A DNA stretch of 64,000 nt from the NCBI GenBank assembly GCA_029261395.1, contig JAJDBJ010000008.1:1-64000 (forward strand). Reading direction: 5' to 3'. This DNA is from Nitrospinaceae bacterium. Lineage in GTDB: Bacteria; Nitrospinota; Nitrospinia; Nitrospinales; Nitrospinaceae. The notes beneath the pieces are model-generated. The model made no database searches, was not told where the DNA came from, and saw only the letters and a program-made list of their open reading frames with translations. The translations under genes were made by a program, and so were the position numbers. This document shows positions 9,292 through 19,360 of the stretch, one piece after another; within the stretch, counting starts at the first letter, position 1; the number at the start of each line of letters is the position of its first letter.

Positions 9292-9424
9292 CAATACAAA
9301 CCCTCGAAAAAACGTTGTAATGCCCTATGTAAGTGTACTTCTATTATATAGTAGTCTTTAAAATATGGCAGGTGAAATCTGTCAAAAAAACTACAGAACT
9401 CTTGAAAGGAGGCTAAAAACAAGC

Positions 9425-9461
9425 AAAAAAATCCCTGGGACAACGGGGTCCCAGGGATTTT
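9425..9461 (-). terminator. Intrinsic terminator below the NuoF-like gene
   Basis: Perfect 11-bp stem (9431-9441 with 9448-9458) and a 6-base loop. On the minus strand it is followed by at least six T residues, 35 bp past the stop of the NuoF-like gene. A short T run on the plus strand could make it weakly bidirectional. Confidence 0.9.
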
Positions 9462-9495
9462 AGTATCCGATGGCAAATAAAATTGAAGCTATGGA

Positions 9496-11316
9496 TCAGG
9501 CAATCGCCAGAAAATTACAGGCCTGGTAGCAGGCGTTGCAGTTGATGCACAGGTCCATATCGATGTGGGCCGCGACTTTTTTGGTGCCGCCGGTGATCGC
9601 GCCAGTAGGGCAGGGTTTGATGCACGCGCCACACGCAACGCAATCGTCCTCTTTCACCACATACTTGTACAGACCGGTACACATGGCCGCATCGCACACC
9701 TGGTCGACAATGTGCCGTTCGTATTCTTTCCGGAAATACTTGAGTCCGGTCAATACGGATTTGACAGCCGTCTCACCCAGGCCGCACAGCGAGGTTATGT
9801 TGATTTCTTCGCACATTCCCTGAAGCTTATCCAGGTATTCGATTTTACCGCGGCCTTCGGCGATATCGTCCAGCATGTTTTTAATCAGAGTGAGGCCGAT
9901 TCTGCAGGGGGTGCATTTGCCGCAGGTTTCCGCTTCGTTGAAGCCGATGGAGAATCGCGTCAGGTCGATCACGCAGGCCGATGCGTCGTAGGCCGATAGA
10001 CTGGCCTGGCCCATGATAGCACCGGCTTCGATCAGGCTTTCGTAATCTGTTTTGACGTCGATGTTATCCGGAGGCAGAAATCCGCCGGTCACGCCGCCGA
10101 TATGGACTACCTTCAATTCTTTTTTCTTAACGATGCCGCCACAGTAATCTTCGACGATCTCGCGGACCGTGGTGTTCATGTCGAACTCCATGAGGCCGCT
10201 GTATTTGATGTTGCCCGCCAGCGCCCACACTTTGCATCCGTGTGCGTTGTCCGGTCCCATGTTGAGATACCAATCGGCACCTTTACTGATAATGAAAGGC
10301 ACTGTCGCATAGGTTTCGGCGTTGTTGAGACTGGTCGGATAACCGAACAACCCTTTCTCGGATGAATGCGGAGGCTGGGCTTTCGGGAACGGCCGCTTGC
10401 CTTCGACGGAGGCCATCAACGCGGTTGACTCACCGCCGATGAACGCTTCCATGCCTTCATGCACGTAACAGTCGATGCTGAAGTCGGACCCCATAATGTT
10501 GTTGCCGAGGAACCCGCGTTCGCGCGCCGATTCCAGCGCCTTGTTGAGCCGGCGCACCGCGATGGAGTAATCAGAGCGGGTGTAGATAATTGCGTCGGTC
10601 GCCTGGATAGCGTAGGCGGCGATCAGAAGCCCTTCCAGAACCTGATGCGTACTGCCTTCCATGACACTGCGGTCCATGTAAGATGCGGGGTTGCCTTCGT
10701 CGCCGTTGACCATGATGTAGCGTTTCTCGGCCTGTACGCTGGCGGCCTTCTCCCATTTTTCACCCGTGATAAAACCGCCGCCGCCCTTGCCGCGCAGGTT
10801 GGATTTTTTCACTTCGGCGATGACTTCCGCCGGCTTCATGGTCAACGCTTTCTTGAGCGCTTCGTAACCGCCGACTGCGATATATTCGTCGATGTTTTCG
10901 GGATCGATGTTGCCGCCGTGTGCCAGTGCCACGCGCGTTTGCTTCTCAAGCTTTTCGTAATAGTCCGGCTTGGCCGCACCCTTGGCAACGGGCTTGCCAC
11001 CGATGATGTGATCCTTCATGATTTTGGCAACCATGTCCGGCTTGACGCGTTCATAGGTGACGCGCGGCTGGCCGGGAATATAGATGTCCACTAATACGTC
11101 GCGACTGCAATAACCACGGCAACCGACCTGGCCCAGCGAGCAACCGCCTTTTTCCATGATTTCGGCGGCGGCGTGGTTCTCTTCGATCTGTTTCTCGAAT
11201 TCTTCGTAGACCGCTTCCGCACCCTCTGCGATACCGCTCAGGCTTTTGCAAACGGTGATCTTCACCGTTTCTTTTTTCGTGCTCGAGGCTTGGGCCTGTT
11301 CCGCCACAGCTTCCAT
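9496..11316 (-). CDS. NuoF-like FMN/iron-sulfur oxidoreductase with C-terminal 2[4Fe-4S] domain
   Basis: A 606-residue protein related to the 51-kDa subunit of complex I and to HndC/HydB-type subunits. Order: thioredoxin-like 2Fe-2S domain (residues 15-90; Cys 23, 59, 66, 70), flavin domain with LRGKGGGGFITGEKW and NGDEGNPASYMDR, SLBB-like region, a NuoF-type 4Fe-4S binding region (CGKCTPCRIG with CGLGE) and two ferredoxin motifs at the C-terminus (CVACGACIKPCP, CINCNACYQACN). Both nucleotide/FMN motifs differ from the classical GRGGAGFPTG and DEGEPGT forms. It stands alone, without NuoE, NuoG or hydrogenase genes. Probably passes electrons between NAD(P)H and a ferredoxin-like carrier; substrate uncertain. 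The start has an AGGAG site. Confidence 0.85.
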   Translation of the reverse strand: MEAVAEQAQASSTKKETVKITVCKSLSGIAEGAEAVYEEFEKQIEENHAAAEIMEKGGCSLGQVGCRGYCSRDVLVDIYIPGQPRVTYERVKPDMVAKIMKDHIIGGKPVAKGAAKPDYYEKLEKQTRVALAHGGNIDPENIDEYIAVGGYEALKKALTMKPAEVIAEVKKSNLRGKGGGGFITGEKWEKAASVQAEKRYIMVNGDEGNPASYMDRSVMEGSTHQVLEGLLIAAYAIQATDAIIYTRSDYSIAVRRLNKALESARERGFLGNNIMGSDFSIDCYVHEGMEAFIGGESTALMASVEGKRPFPKAQPPHSSEKGLFGYPTSLNNAETYATVPFIISKGADWYLNMGPDNAHGCKVWALAGNIKYSGLMEFDMNTTVREIVEDYCGGIVKKKELKVVHIGGVTGGFLPPDNIDVKTDYESLIEAGAIMGQASLSAYDASACVIDLTRFSIGFNEAETCGKCTPCRIGLTLIKNMLDDIAEGRGKIEYLDKLQGMCEEINITSLCGLGETAVKSVLTGLKYFRKEYERHIVDQVCDAAMCTGLYKYVVKEDDCVACGACIKPCPTGAITGGTKKVAAHIDMDLCINCNACYQACNFLAIA

Positions 11317-11738
11317 GGACCTTCTCCTATGACTCTATATAATCATTGAATTTAAGTTGTTTAATAGCCGTTCGTTCCCCGGAATCTCTCATCCTGAAGT
11401 TGGGGGGAAGATGCAAATAATAATATAAATTCTAACAGGTTCCAAGGAATTTCCATACAATCCGGTAAGGAAAAGGGCGAAATCTTCAGGCCTGATCCTT
11501 GAAATAAAAGAAAATACACCTCCCGGCCAGTCGAGAAAGAAAGTCTTGTGGGGAACCCAAGTGTCCAGTGCCGAAACCCCCTCAATCTTCTCCCTTTAAC
11601 CTCAAGTATATCACTCTCATCCAGAGAAATTTAACGAGATATACAGTTCAAGGCGGTTTTTACCGGGTGGGGTTGCTGGCAGATTATGCAATTTCAGGGA
11701 CTTGCAGGCGTTATGGCAGAAAAGACGGTTTGCTCAAT
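11317..11738. other. Intergenic stretch between the NuoF-like and LysR genes
   Basis: 422 bp. The right part follows the 3' end of the LysR gene; the left part must hold the promoter of the NuoF-like gene (AT-rich segment at 11330-11360). A short minus-strand open frame here has no ribosome-binding site or recognisable sequence. I see no RNA gene or repeat. Confidence 0.5.
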
Positions 11739-12626
11739 TTAGCTCTGGGTGCGGAACCGGGCGATGGTTTTTTCCACAATTCTGACATTTTTGGAATCCT
11801 CCCTGACCAGGGCCCACATATCGGATTCTATATCTTTCAGTTGCCCCAATTTGATGAGCAATCCGCTGGCCAGAGCCTCGTTCACGGTGTTTTGAGGAAG
11901 GACGGCCACTGCGTTGCCCTGGATGGCGGCCAGTCGTAACAGAGCGACATCATCGGCTTCGCCGATAATTTGCGGCCTTATTTCGTTGTCTGCGAAATAT
12001 TGATCGATTTCCGCACGAATCTGGCTGTGCCGCGTGAATTGAATCATGGGGAGGTTGTTCAGGGATTTTGGGAAGTTTTTCCTGGCGAAGGAGTATTCGG
12101 GGTTTCCCACGGCAATGATTTTCCGGGGCCGGAGCCGGAAGTTGAAAATTCTTTTCCTTTGATGCTGGACTTCGCGGTCACTGAGAACGATTTCCAGATT
12201 TTTGTTTTCCAGCAGGAAAAGCAATTCATCCAGGCCGCCTTCCATCACGCTCACAGAAATGGTTTTATCTTTCCATAAAGGGACGACGAATTCATGGATA
12301 TGGGTGGAAGACAGGGAGGGCAATACGCCCACTCGAACCAATCGTTGTTTGAGGGGTTTAATCTGTTGGACGGCGTATTTCATCTCTTCGGTTAAGTTGA
12401 AAATACTATTGCAATAGTCCATGGCGACTTTGCCTGCGTTATTTAAAATCAATTTCCGTACTTTTCGGTCAAATAGCTTTTTACCGAAGTAGTTTTCCAG
12501 ATTCTTCAGTTGGGAGCTTAAGCCGGGTTGCGTGAGGTGAAGTTTCTGGCTGGCTTTCTTGATCGAACCCTCTTTGGCGATAGTCCAGAAATAGTAAAGA
12601 TGGTTGATGTTGGGCAGGTTAATCAT
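11739..12626 (-). CDS. LysR-family transcriptional regulator (NhaR-like)
   Basis: A 295-residue regulator. Residues 5-65 form the winged helix-turn-helix: HLYYFWTIAKEGSIKKASQ, then LTQPGLSSQLKNLE and LFDRKVRKLILNNAG. The rest is a periplasmic-binding-protein-like effector domain. NLPNINHLYYFWTIAKEGS is the N-terminus seen in NhaR-type regulators that respond to sodium or pH. It is divergent from the coiled-coil/NAGGN gene cluster, with a 222-bp AT-rich spacer, so control of that osmolyte cluster is a reasonable guess. Ligand unknown. Confidence 0.9.
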   Translation of the reverse strand: MINLPNINHLYYFWTIAKEGSIKKASQKLHLTQPGLSSQLKNLENYFGKKLFDRKVRKLILNNAGKVAMDYCNSIFNLTEEMKYAVQQIKPLKQRLVRVGVLPSLSSTHIHEFVVPLWKDKTISVSVMEGGLDELLFLLENKNLEIVLSDREVQHQRKRIFNFRLRPRKIIAVGNPEYSFARKNFPKSLNNLPMIQFTRHSQIRAEIDQYFADNEIRPQIIGEADDVALLRLAAIQGNAVAVLPQNTVNEALASGLLIKLGQLKDIESDMWALVREDSKNVRIVEKTIARFRTQS

Positions 12627-12848
12627 CGGGTCCTCGGTTGTTTATAGTTAAATATAATATTATGCATATATAATTATATTTCAATTTTACATTATGTATA
12701 GGTCGTGTGACAATTATTATCTGATTGAGGAGCCTGTTTTTTAGTTTGCGGGTATGCACACCCGGCTGCACCGGATTACAGGCGAGTTTTAGCTTTTTAA
12801 GCGATTTATTCATCCCGAAAACCGAACTTCATCAAGAAGGAGGTAATC
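12627..12848. promoter_or_regulatory. AT-rich divergent promoter region, LysR gene / coiled-coil gene
   Basis: 222 bp between divergent genes. The half next to the LysR start (12640-12710) is very AT-rich, with overlapping short dyads (for example around ATGCATATATAATTATAT). LysR proteins typically bind T-N11-A dyads in such divergent spacers. A strong AAGGAGG ribosome-binding site precedes the plus-strand gene. No exact -35/-10 is assigned. Confidence 0.45.
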
Positions 12849-13157
12849 ATGAGTACGCGAGATAAATATATTGAAATGGCTAAAGCTCAATTGGACGAGT
12901 GGAATGCTACGATCGATAAGTTGGAGGCCGAGTCCAAAAAAGAAAAGGCCGAAATGCAATTAAAGTATGAAACTCAAGTGAAGGAAATGAAGGTCAAGCG
13001 CGATGAACTCCAGGAAAAACTTAAAAAAATTTCGGGAGCGACTGATGATGCCTGGGAAACATTGAAAGATGAATCTGGAAAACTGCTGGATCAGATGAAG
13101 GGCACCCTGGTGGAAACCAAGGAAGCTTTTTTGGCAGGGTTGAATGAAAAGAAATAG
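12849..13157 (+). CDS. Small coiled-coil protein upstream of the NAGGN cluster
   Basis: A 102-residue, highly charged helical protein. Residues 10-60 form a continuous heptad pattern (AQLDEWNATIDKLEAESKK and onward); the second half (WETLKDESGKLLDQMKGTL) resembles an amphipathic four-helix element. It has no signal peptide or membrane segment. A near-ideal AAGGAGG lies 6 bases from the ATG, suggesting high expression. It ends 42 bp before the osmolyte amidotransferase and probably shares its transcript. Function unknown; a stress-related or scaffold role is only a guess. Confidence 0.75.
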   Translation: MSTRDKYIEMAKAQLDEWNATIDKLEAESKKEKAEMQLKYETQVKEMKVKRDELQEKLKKISGATDDAWETLKDESGKLLDQMKGTLVETKEAFLAGLNEKK

Positions 13158-13199
13158 ATCTTGCCCTGTTAAAACGACAACCCTTTTTGGAGCGAATTG

Positions 13200-14975
<1,776 letters not shown>

Positions 14976-15008
14976 CAAGCCATGTATTCAATGAATGAGG
15001 AGTCTCCC

Positions 15009-16727
15009 ATGGTGGCATTACCGGAGTTAAAAAAACCTATGCCTACAAACCGCTTCAAGGATCAGGAGTCGGAAAATATCGTATTTGATTGCGGATGGGG
15101 CCGTTTGATTTTTGGGAACACCTTTGATGATCCGGAACAACTGGTGGACGCACTTCGGAATGAACAGCGCGGAAAGCGCAATATCGTGATTTATTCCAGT
15201 GAGCCGCACGTGGCTTTATCCATCGCCCCGCAGGAAGTTTTTTTGGATCCTTCCCACCATTTCCGCCTGCTGAAAGAAAACTACAAACCCGGTCCCAAAC
15301 GGAGAGAGGGTTTTTGTATTCGAAGTTTTGATGCTCGTCGGGATATTGACCGCATGAACCAAATTTATCAATCCCGGGACATGGTGTTGGTCGATCCTTC
15401 GTACCTGCGCGAAATGGAAAACCAGGGAAAGATGTCCCTGTTCGTTGCCGAAGACACCAAAACCGGGAAAATCTTGGGAGTCATTACCTGTCTGGATCAC
15501 GAAAAAATTTACAGGGATAAGCAAAAAGGGGTCAGTTTATGGGCGCTGGCAGTGGACCCGCAGGCGATTCAACCTGGTATCGGGGAACTTTTGCTTCGTC
15601 ACAGTGCAGAGCACTTTTTCAGGGCCGGACGTGAATTTATCGATTTATCCGTTTTACATGATAACGATCAGGCCATTGGGCTTTATCAAAAACTGGGTTT
15701 CCACAAAGTCTCCTTCTTTTTTATAAAGCATAAAAGCGCGATCAATGAAAAGTTGTATACCGGACTCATTCCCGAGAACCTCTTGAACCCCTATGCCATG
15801 ATTATCATCAATGAAGCTCGCCGAAGGGGCATTGCCACGGAAATACTGGATGACGAGCTCAATCTGTTCAGCCTTTCCTTTGGGGGACGCACCATCCGTT
15901 GCAGAGAATCCTTGAGCGAATTAACCAGTTCCATTGCTCTGCAGATATGCTCGGACAAGGCTTTGACTCAGAAGGTTCTTCAAGATAATGGATTAAAGGT
16001 TCCGAGACAGATGATTGTCTCGACCCCGGAACACAATGTGGAATTTCTCAACAAATACCGTCGGATCGTGGTAAAGCCTGCACAAGGAGAGCAGGGCGTC
16101 GGGGTCAGTGTTGATCTTTCCAATCCGGAAGAAGTGGAGCTGGCCGTGGAACGGGCGAGAAAGGTGAGCGAAACGGTTTTGCTGGAGGAGTTTGTTGCAG
16201 GCAGGGATTTGAGGGTTTTGGTGATTAACAACGAGGTGGTCGCCGCGGCTTTTCGTCAGCCTGCGCAAATAAAAGGGAATGGCGTTTTTACCATCAGGGA
16301 GTTAATTGAAAAGCAAAGCCGTCGGCGGCAAAGTGCAACCGGAGGGGAAAGCTCTATTCCTTTGGATGAGGAAACCCTGCGGTGTATCCAGGCCGCGGGG
16401 TACACTCTGGATTCCATCATTGGCGTCGGAGAACGATTGAACGTTAGAAAAACGGCAAATCTTCATACCGGAGGAACCATACATGATGTGACGGACCAAC
16501 TGCACCCCGAACTGGCCCAGGCCTGTCTGCAAGCGGCACAGGCCCTCCAAATTCCAGTCGTGGGGATTGATTTGATCATTGTTGATGATCAAAAACTCAA
16601 ATATAAAATCATCGAGGCTAATGAGCGGCCGGGGCTGGCCAATCATGAACCTCATCCGACCGCCGAACGATTTATTGATTTGCTGTTTCCCCAGACCAAG
16701 GTTCAAAATAAATTGGAATACCTCTAG
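15009..16727 (+). CDS. ngg: N-acetylglutaminylglutamine synthetase (GNAT/ATP-grasp fusion)
   Basis: A 572-residue fusion that should acetylate glutamine and ligate a second glutamine to build the NAGGN dipeptide. Residues 20-90 hold the family-specific CGWGRLIFGNTF block; 95-240 are a GNAT domain (LWALAVDPQAIQPGIGELLL, DLSVLHDNDQAIGLYQKLGF); 290-565 are an ATP-grasp domain like that of cyanophycin/glutathione synthetases (VVKPAQGEQGVGVSV, LHTGGTIHDVTD, EANERPGLANHEPHPTAERF). Start at 15009 follows a GAGGAG site and matches the usual family N-terminal length; ATGs at 14982 and 14991 are in frame. It is 33 bp behind the amidotransferase gene. Confidence 0.92.
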   Translation: MVALPELKKPMPTNRFKDQESENIVFDCGWGRLIFGNTFDDPEQLVDALRNEQRGKRNIVIYSSEPHVALSIAPQEVFLDPSHHFRLLKENYKPGPKRREGFCIRSFDARRDIDRMNQIYQSRDMVLVDPSYLREMENQGKMSLFVAEDTKTGKILGVITCLDHEKIYRDKQKGVSLWALAVDPQAIQPGIGELLLRHSAEHFFRAGREFIDLSVLHDNDQAIGLYQKLGFHKVSFFFIKHKSAINEKLYTGLIPENLLNPYAMIIINEARRRGIATEILDDELNLFSLSFGGRTIRCRESLSELTSSIALQICSDKALTQKVLQDNGLKVPRQMIVSTPEHNVEFLNKYRRIVVKPAQGEQGVGVSVDLSNPEEVELAVERARKVSETVLLEEFVAGRDLRVLVINNEVVAAAFRQPAQIKGNGVFTIRELIEKQSRRRQSATGGESSIPLDEETLRCIQAAGYTLDSIIGVGERLNVRKTANLHTGGTIHDVTDQLHPELAQACLQAAQALQIPVVGIDLIIVDDQKLKYKIIEANERPGLANHEPHPTAERFIDLLFPQTKVQNKLEYL

Positions 16728-16755
16728 ACAAGTTTAAAAAAATGATAGGAACTTT

Positions 16756-17862
16756 ATGATCTCTCTGCCATTCAATATCCATTACACCCGGAATTTGCTC
16801 TTAGAGTTGTTGAATATTCCGAGCCCCACAGGCTATACAGATACCATTGTTCATCGGGTTTGCCAGGAATTGACCGCCCTTAAAATTCCTCATGAATTGA
16901 CCCGCCGAGGGGCCATTCGCGCCGATCTCAAAGGGGACCAGGCAAGCCCGGACCGGGCGATTGTGGCTCATCTGGATACTCTGGGTGTCATGGTTAAGAA
17001 TTTGAAGTCCAACGGTCGGTTGGAGATTGTTCCTATTGGGTCTTGGTCATCTCGCTTCGCCGAGGGAGCCCGGGTAACGGTTTTCTGTGACCAGGATAAA
17101 AGTTACCGGGGCACCATTCTCCCGGGTAAATCTTCTGGCCATACTTTTAACACTGAAATTGATACTCAGCCGGTCGCCTGGGAAAACGTAGAAGTTCGGG
17201 TCGATGCCCTCGCCAATAATAAATCGGATTTGGAACAGTTGGGAATTAACGTGGGTGATACGATTGCCTGCGACCCGGTTCCGGAAATAACCGACACCGA
17301 TTATATCAATTCCCGTTATCTAGATGATAAAGCGGGAGTGGCGGCCATTTTTGGGGCCGCTAAAGCGGTGATGGAAGGTGACGTGCGATTGCCCGTGGAT
17401 TGCCATCTGCTTTTCACGATATCTGAAGAGGTGGGGGTGGGGGCGTCTCACATTTTGCATGGTGATGTGGCGGAACTGGTTTCCGTGGATAATGCGACGC
17501 TGGCAAACGGGCAAAACAGCAGTGAACTGGGGGTCACCGTTGCCATGCAGGATTCCAGTGGCCCTTTTGACCGCCATCTGGCTCACAAGTTGATCGACTT
17601 ATGCCGGGAACACGATATTGAACATGCGCGTGACGTTTTTAAATTTTACCGGAGTGATGCCGCCTCCGCGATGGAAGCCGGCAACGATATCCGAACCGGC
17701 CTGCTGGGCTTCGGACTCGATGCTTCGCATGGCTATGAGCGGGTTCATCTGAAATCTTTGGAAGCTTTGGGAAAGTTGCTCACCCTGTATTTCCAAAGTC
17801 CGCCCACCTTCAAACGGGACCGTCATTTATTGGGTTCTTTGAAAGATTTCCCAATAGAATAA
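16756..17862 (+). CDS. M42-family peptidase-like hydrolase of the NAGGN cluster
   Basis: A 368-residue dinuclear-metal hydrolase related to PepA/FrvX aminopeptidases (TIGR03106 type). Metal-site motifs: VAHLDTLG (His, Asp), RYLDDKAGVAAIFG (bridging Asp), TISEEVGVGASH (catalytic and ligand Glu) and a His in GLDASHGYERVH. It starts 28 bp after the ligase gene behind AGGA. It is the third member of the conserved trio, where it may trim or recycle the dipeptide; that role is inferred. It is the last gene of the cluster, followed by a convergent gene. Confidence 0.88.
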   Translation: MISLPFNIHYTRNLLLELLNIPSPTGYTDTIVHRVCQELTALKIPHELTRRGAIRADLKGDQASPDRAIVAHLDTLGVMVKNLKSNGRLEIVPIGSWSSRFAEGARVTVFCDQDKSYRGTILPGKSSGHTFNTEIDTQPVAWENVEVRVDALANNKSDLEQLGINVGDTIACDPVPEITDTDYINSRYLDDKAGVAAIFGAAKAVMEGDVRLPVDCHLLFTISEEVGVGASHILHGDVAELVSVDNATLANGQNSSELGVTVAMQDSSGPFDRHLAHKLIDLCREHDIEHARDVFKFYRSDAASAMEAGNDIRTGLLGFGLDASHGYERVHLKSLEALGKLLTLYFQSPPTFKRDRHLLGSLKDFPIE

Positions 17863-17931
17863 TTACAGCCGGATTTTCCCGCAAACCGCCGATCAACGGA
17901 TGGATGCCGATTTGCAGTCCACAGCTTGAAT

Positions 17932-18987
17932 TCAGGGGACGAGTAATCCGATTTTGTTGTTGTACTTGCCTTGGAAGTACCTGCCCATTTCCGTGAACCA
18001 GATATTGCCGTCCTTGTCCAGAGCGATCTGTGTGGGGTGACTGTCGGGATTTGGCAGTTTATAGTACCGCACTCCTTTGTGTGTCCCCGGCCTGGCTTTG
18101 GACAAGTCGAGTCGACCGATGGCGTCCGGATTAGCGGCGGTGAACCAGACATAGTCTTTCTTTTCATCTATATAAAGGTCGTGCGGACTGCGTTCCTTAC
18201 CCAGAAAATATTCCACAACTTTTGGTTTTTCCCGATTTAAATCCAGTTGTGCCAGTTTACTGGCAAACATTTGGGTGAACCAAATCGTGCCGTCCTTGGA
18301 TAGGGTCATGCCATGCGGGACGGATTTTTCTGGAGGGATGATAATTTCTTCGACATCCCCGGTTACGGGGTCCAGCGAACCCAGCTTATTCGAGAAAGTA
18401 TTGACCCAGAACATGCCTCCCTGTGTGTACCATATCTTATCCCCCACCAGGACCAGGGCGTGCGGGTTACCGGGTCCGATAGGGAACTCAGTAATTTTGC
18501 CGGTCATGGGTTCGAGTCGGCCCACTTTATTACTCTGAAACTCCAGGAACCAGATTGAGCCGTCTGAGCCTTCTACTATCTGATGAGGTTCGCTGTGGGG
18601 AGAGGGAATGTCGTACTCTTTAAAAGTACCCTTTTCCGGGTCCAGGCTTCCGATACGGTTGGCCCCTTCCGTGAACCAGATCAAACCATTTTTAGCAATC
18701 GTGATGTAATGCGGCTTGCTATTAGGGTGAGGCAGTTCGTATTCGGTAATACCCTGGGAGGTCAGAGACATGGCCTTTGTGGGGTCCAACTTGCCGATGC
18801 GGTTGGCATTCAATTCGGTGAACCAAAGGTTCCCCTGCGCGTCAAAGGCCAGATCGGCAGGACTGCTGTCCGGTGTGGGGGTGTAATATTCCAGGACGAT
18901 TTCGCCATAAGCGCTGGCGGATATCAACAGGAAACACCCGCCCGCCAGCAACGCCAAACGCAACTTTAAGACCCAACTCTTAACCAA
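17932..18987 (-). CDS. Secreted Vgb-like seven-bladed propeller protein
   Basis: A 351-residue exported protein: signal peptide (LRLALLAGGCFLLISASAYG), then seven repeats of about 42-50 residues with the blade signature xIWFTExxxNxIGxLDP (NLWFTELNANRIGKLDP, SIWFLEFQSNKVGRLEP, TIWFTQMFASKLAQLDL). This is the streptogramin (virginiamycin B) lyase fold. True Vgb enzymes are cytoplasmic; this one is exported and such homologues are usually not antibiotic lyases, so an enzymatic role is doubtful. It converges with the NAGGN cluster. Confidence 0.85.
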   Translation of the reverse strand: MVKSWVLKLRLALLAGGCFLLISASAYGEIVLEYYTPTPDSSPADLAFDAQGNLWFTELNANRIGKLDPTKAMSLTSQGITEYELPHPNSKPHYITIAKNGLIWFTEGANRIGSLDPEKGTFKEYDIPSPHSEPHQIVEGSDGSIWFLEFQSNKVGRLEPMTGKITEFPIGPGNPHALVLVGDKIWYTQGGMFWVNTFSNKLGSLDPVTGDVEEIIIPPEKSVPHGMTLSKDGTIWFTQMFASKLAQLDLNREKPKVVEYFLGKERSPHDLYIDEKKDYVWFTAANPDAIGRLDLSKARPGTHKGVRYYKLPNPDSHPTQIALDKDGNIWFTEMGRYFQGKYNNKIGLLVP

Positions 18988-19360
18988 AATTCTACCTTTC
19001 CAGTACTTTAAATTTAAGCTATGTCTTTATAAGATAACAGGATAACGCCAATCAAAAAAGGGTAAATAAAATAGCCCGTTTGTTTTCATTTTTAATTGGA
19101 TTGATGGACTTACCCTGCATGTGCCCATTTATTGAACCAAGTACGGGGAACGCAATGCCCCCCATTGAGGCTAGAGATCTAACGCTCATTCATAGCTCCC
19201 GCCAGCAGGGCCGCTAGTATCCCCTAAAAAGGTTGATTTCGGACAAAAATATTTTCTGCCCCGACTATTAAGGCTCTTTTTGTCTATTTTTCGACAAACC
19301 GATCCTTTATCCTATTTACACCGAGTGTAACTTTATTCATCTGAGTTGAGCGGTGCTGCT
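18988..19360. other. Divergent intergenic region, propeller gene / large TPR gene
   Basis: 373 bp between divergent starts. AT-rich tracts near 19010-19080 and 19225-19320 could hold the two promoters. The plus-strand gene has only a weak GAGCGG ribosome-binding site. No repeat, tRNA or riboswitch is recognised. Confidence 0.5.

Noticed and set aside
11361-11585. 74-codon minus-strand open frame upstream of the NuoF-like gene
   Set aside because: No ribosome-binding site and no protein-like pattern.
17932-18987. Streptogramin resistance gene
   Set aside because: Export signal and generic propeller repeats; no evidence for the lyase active site or a resistance context.
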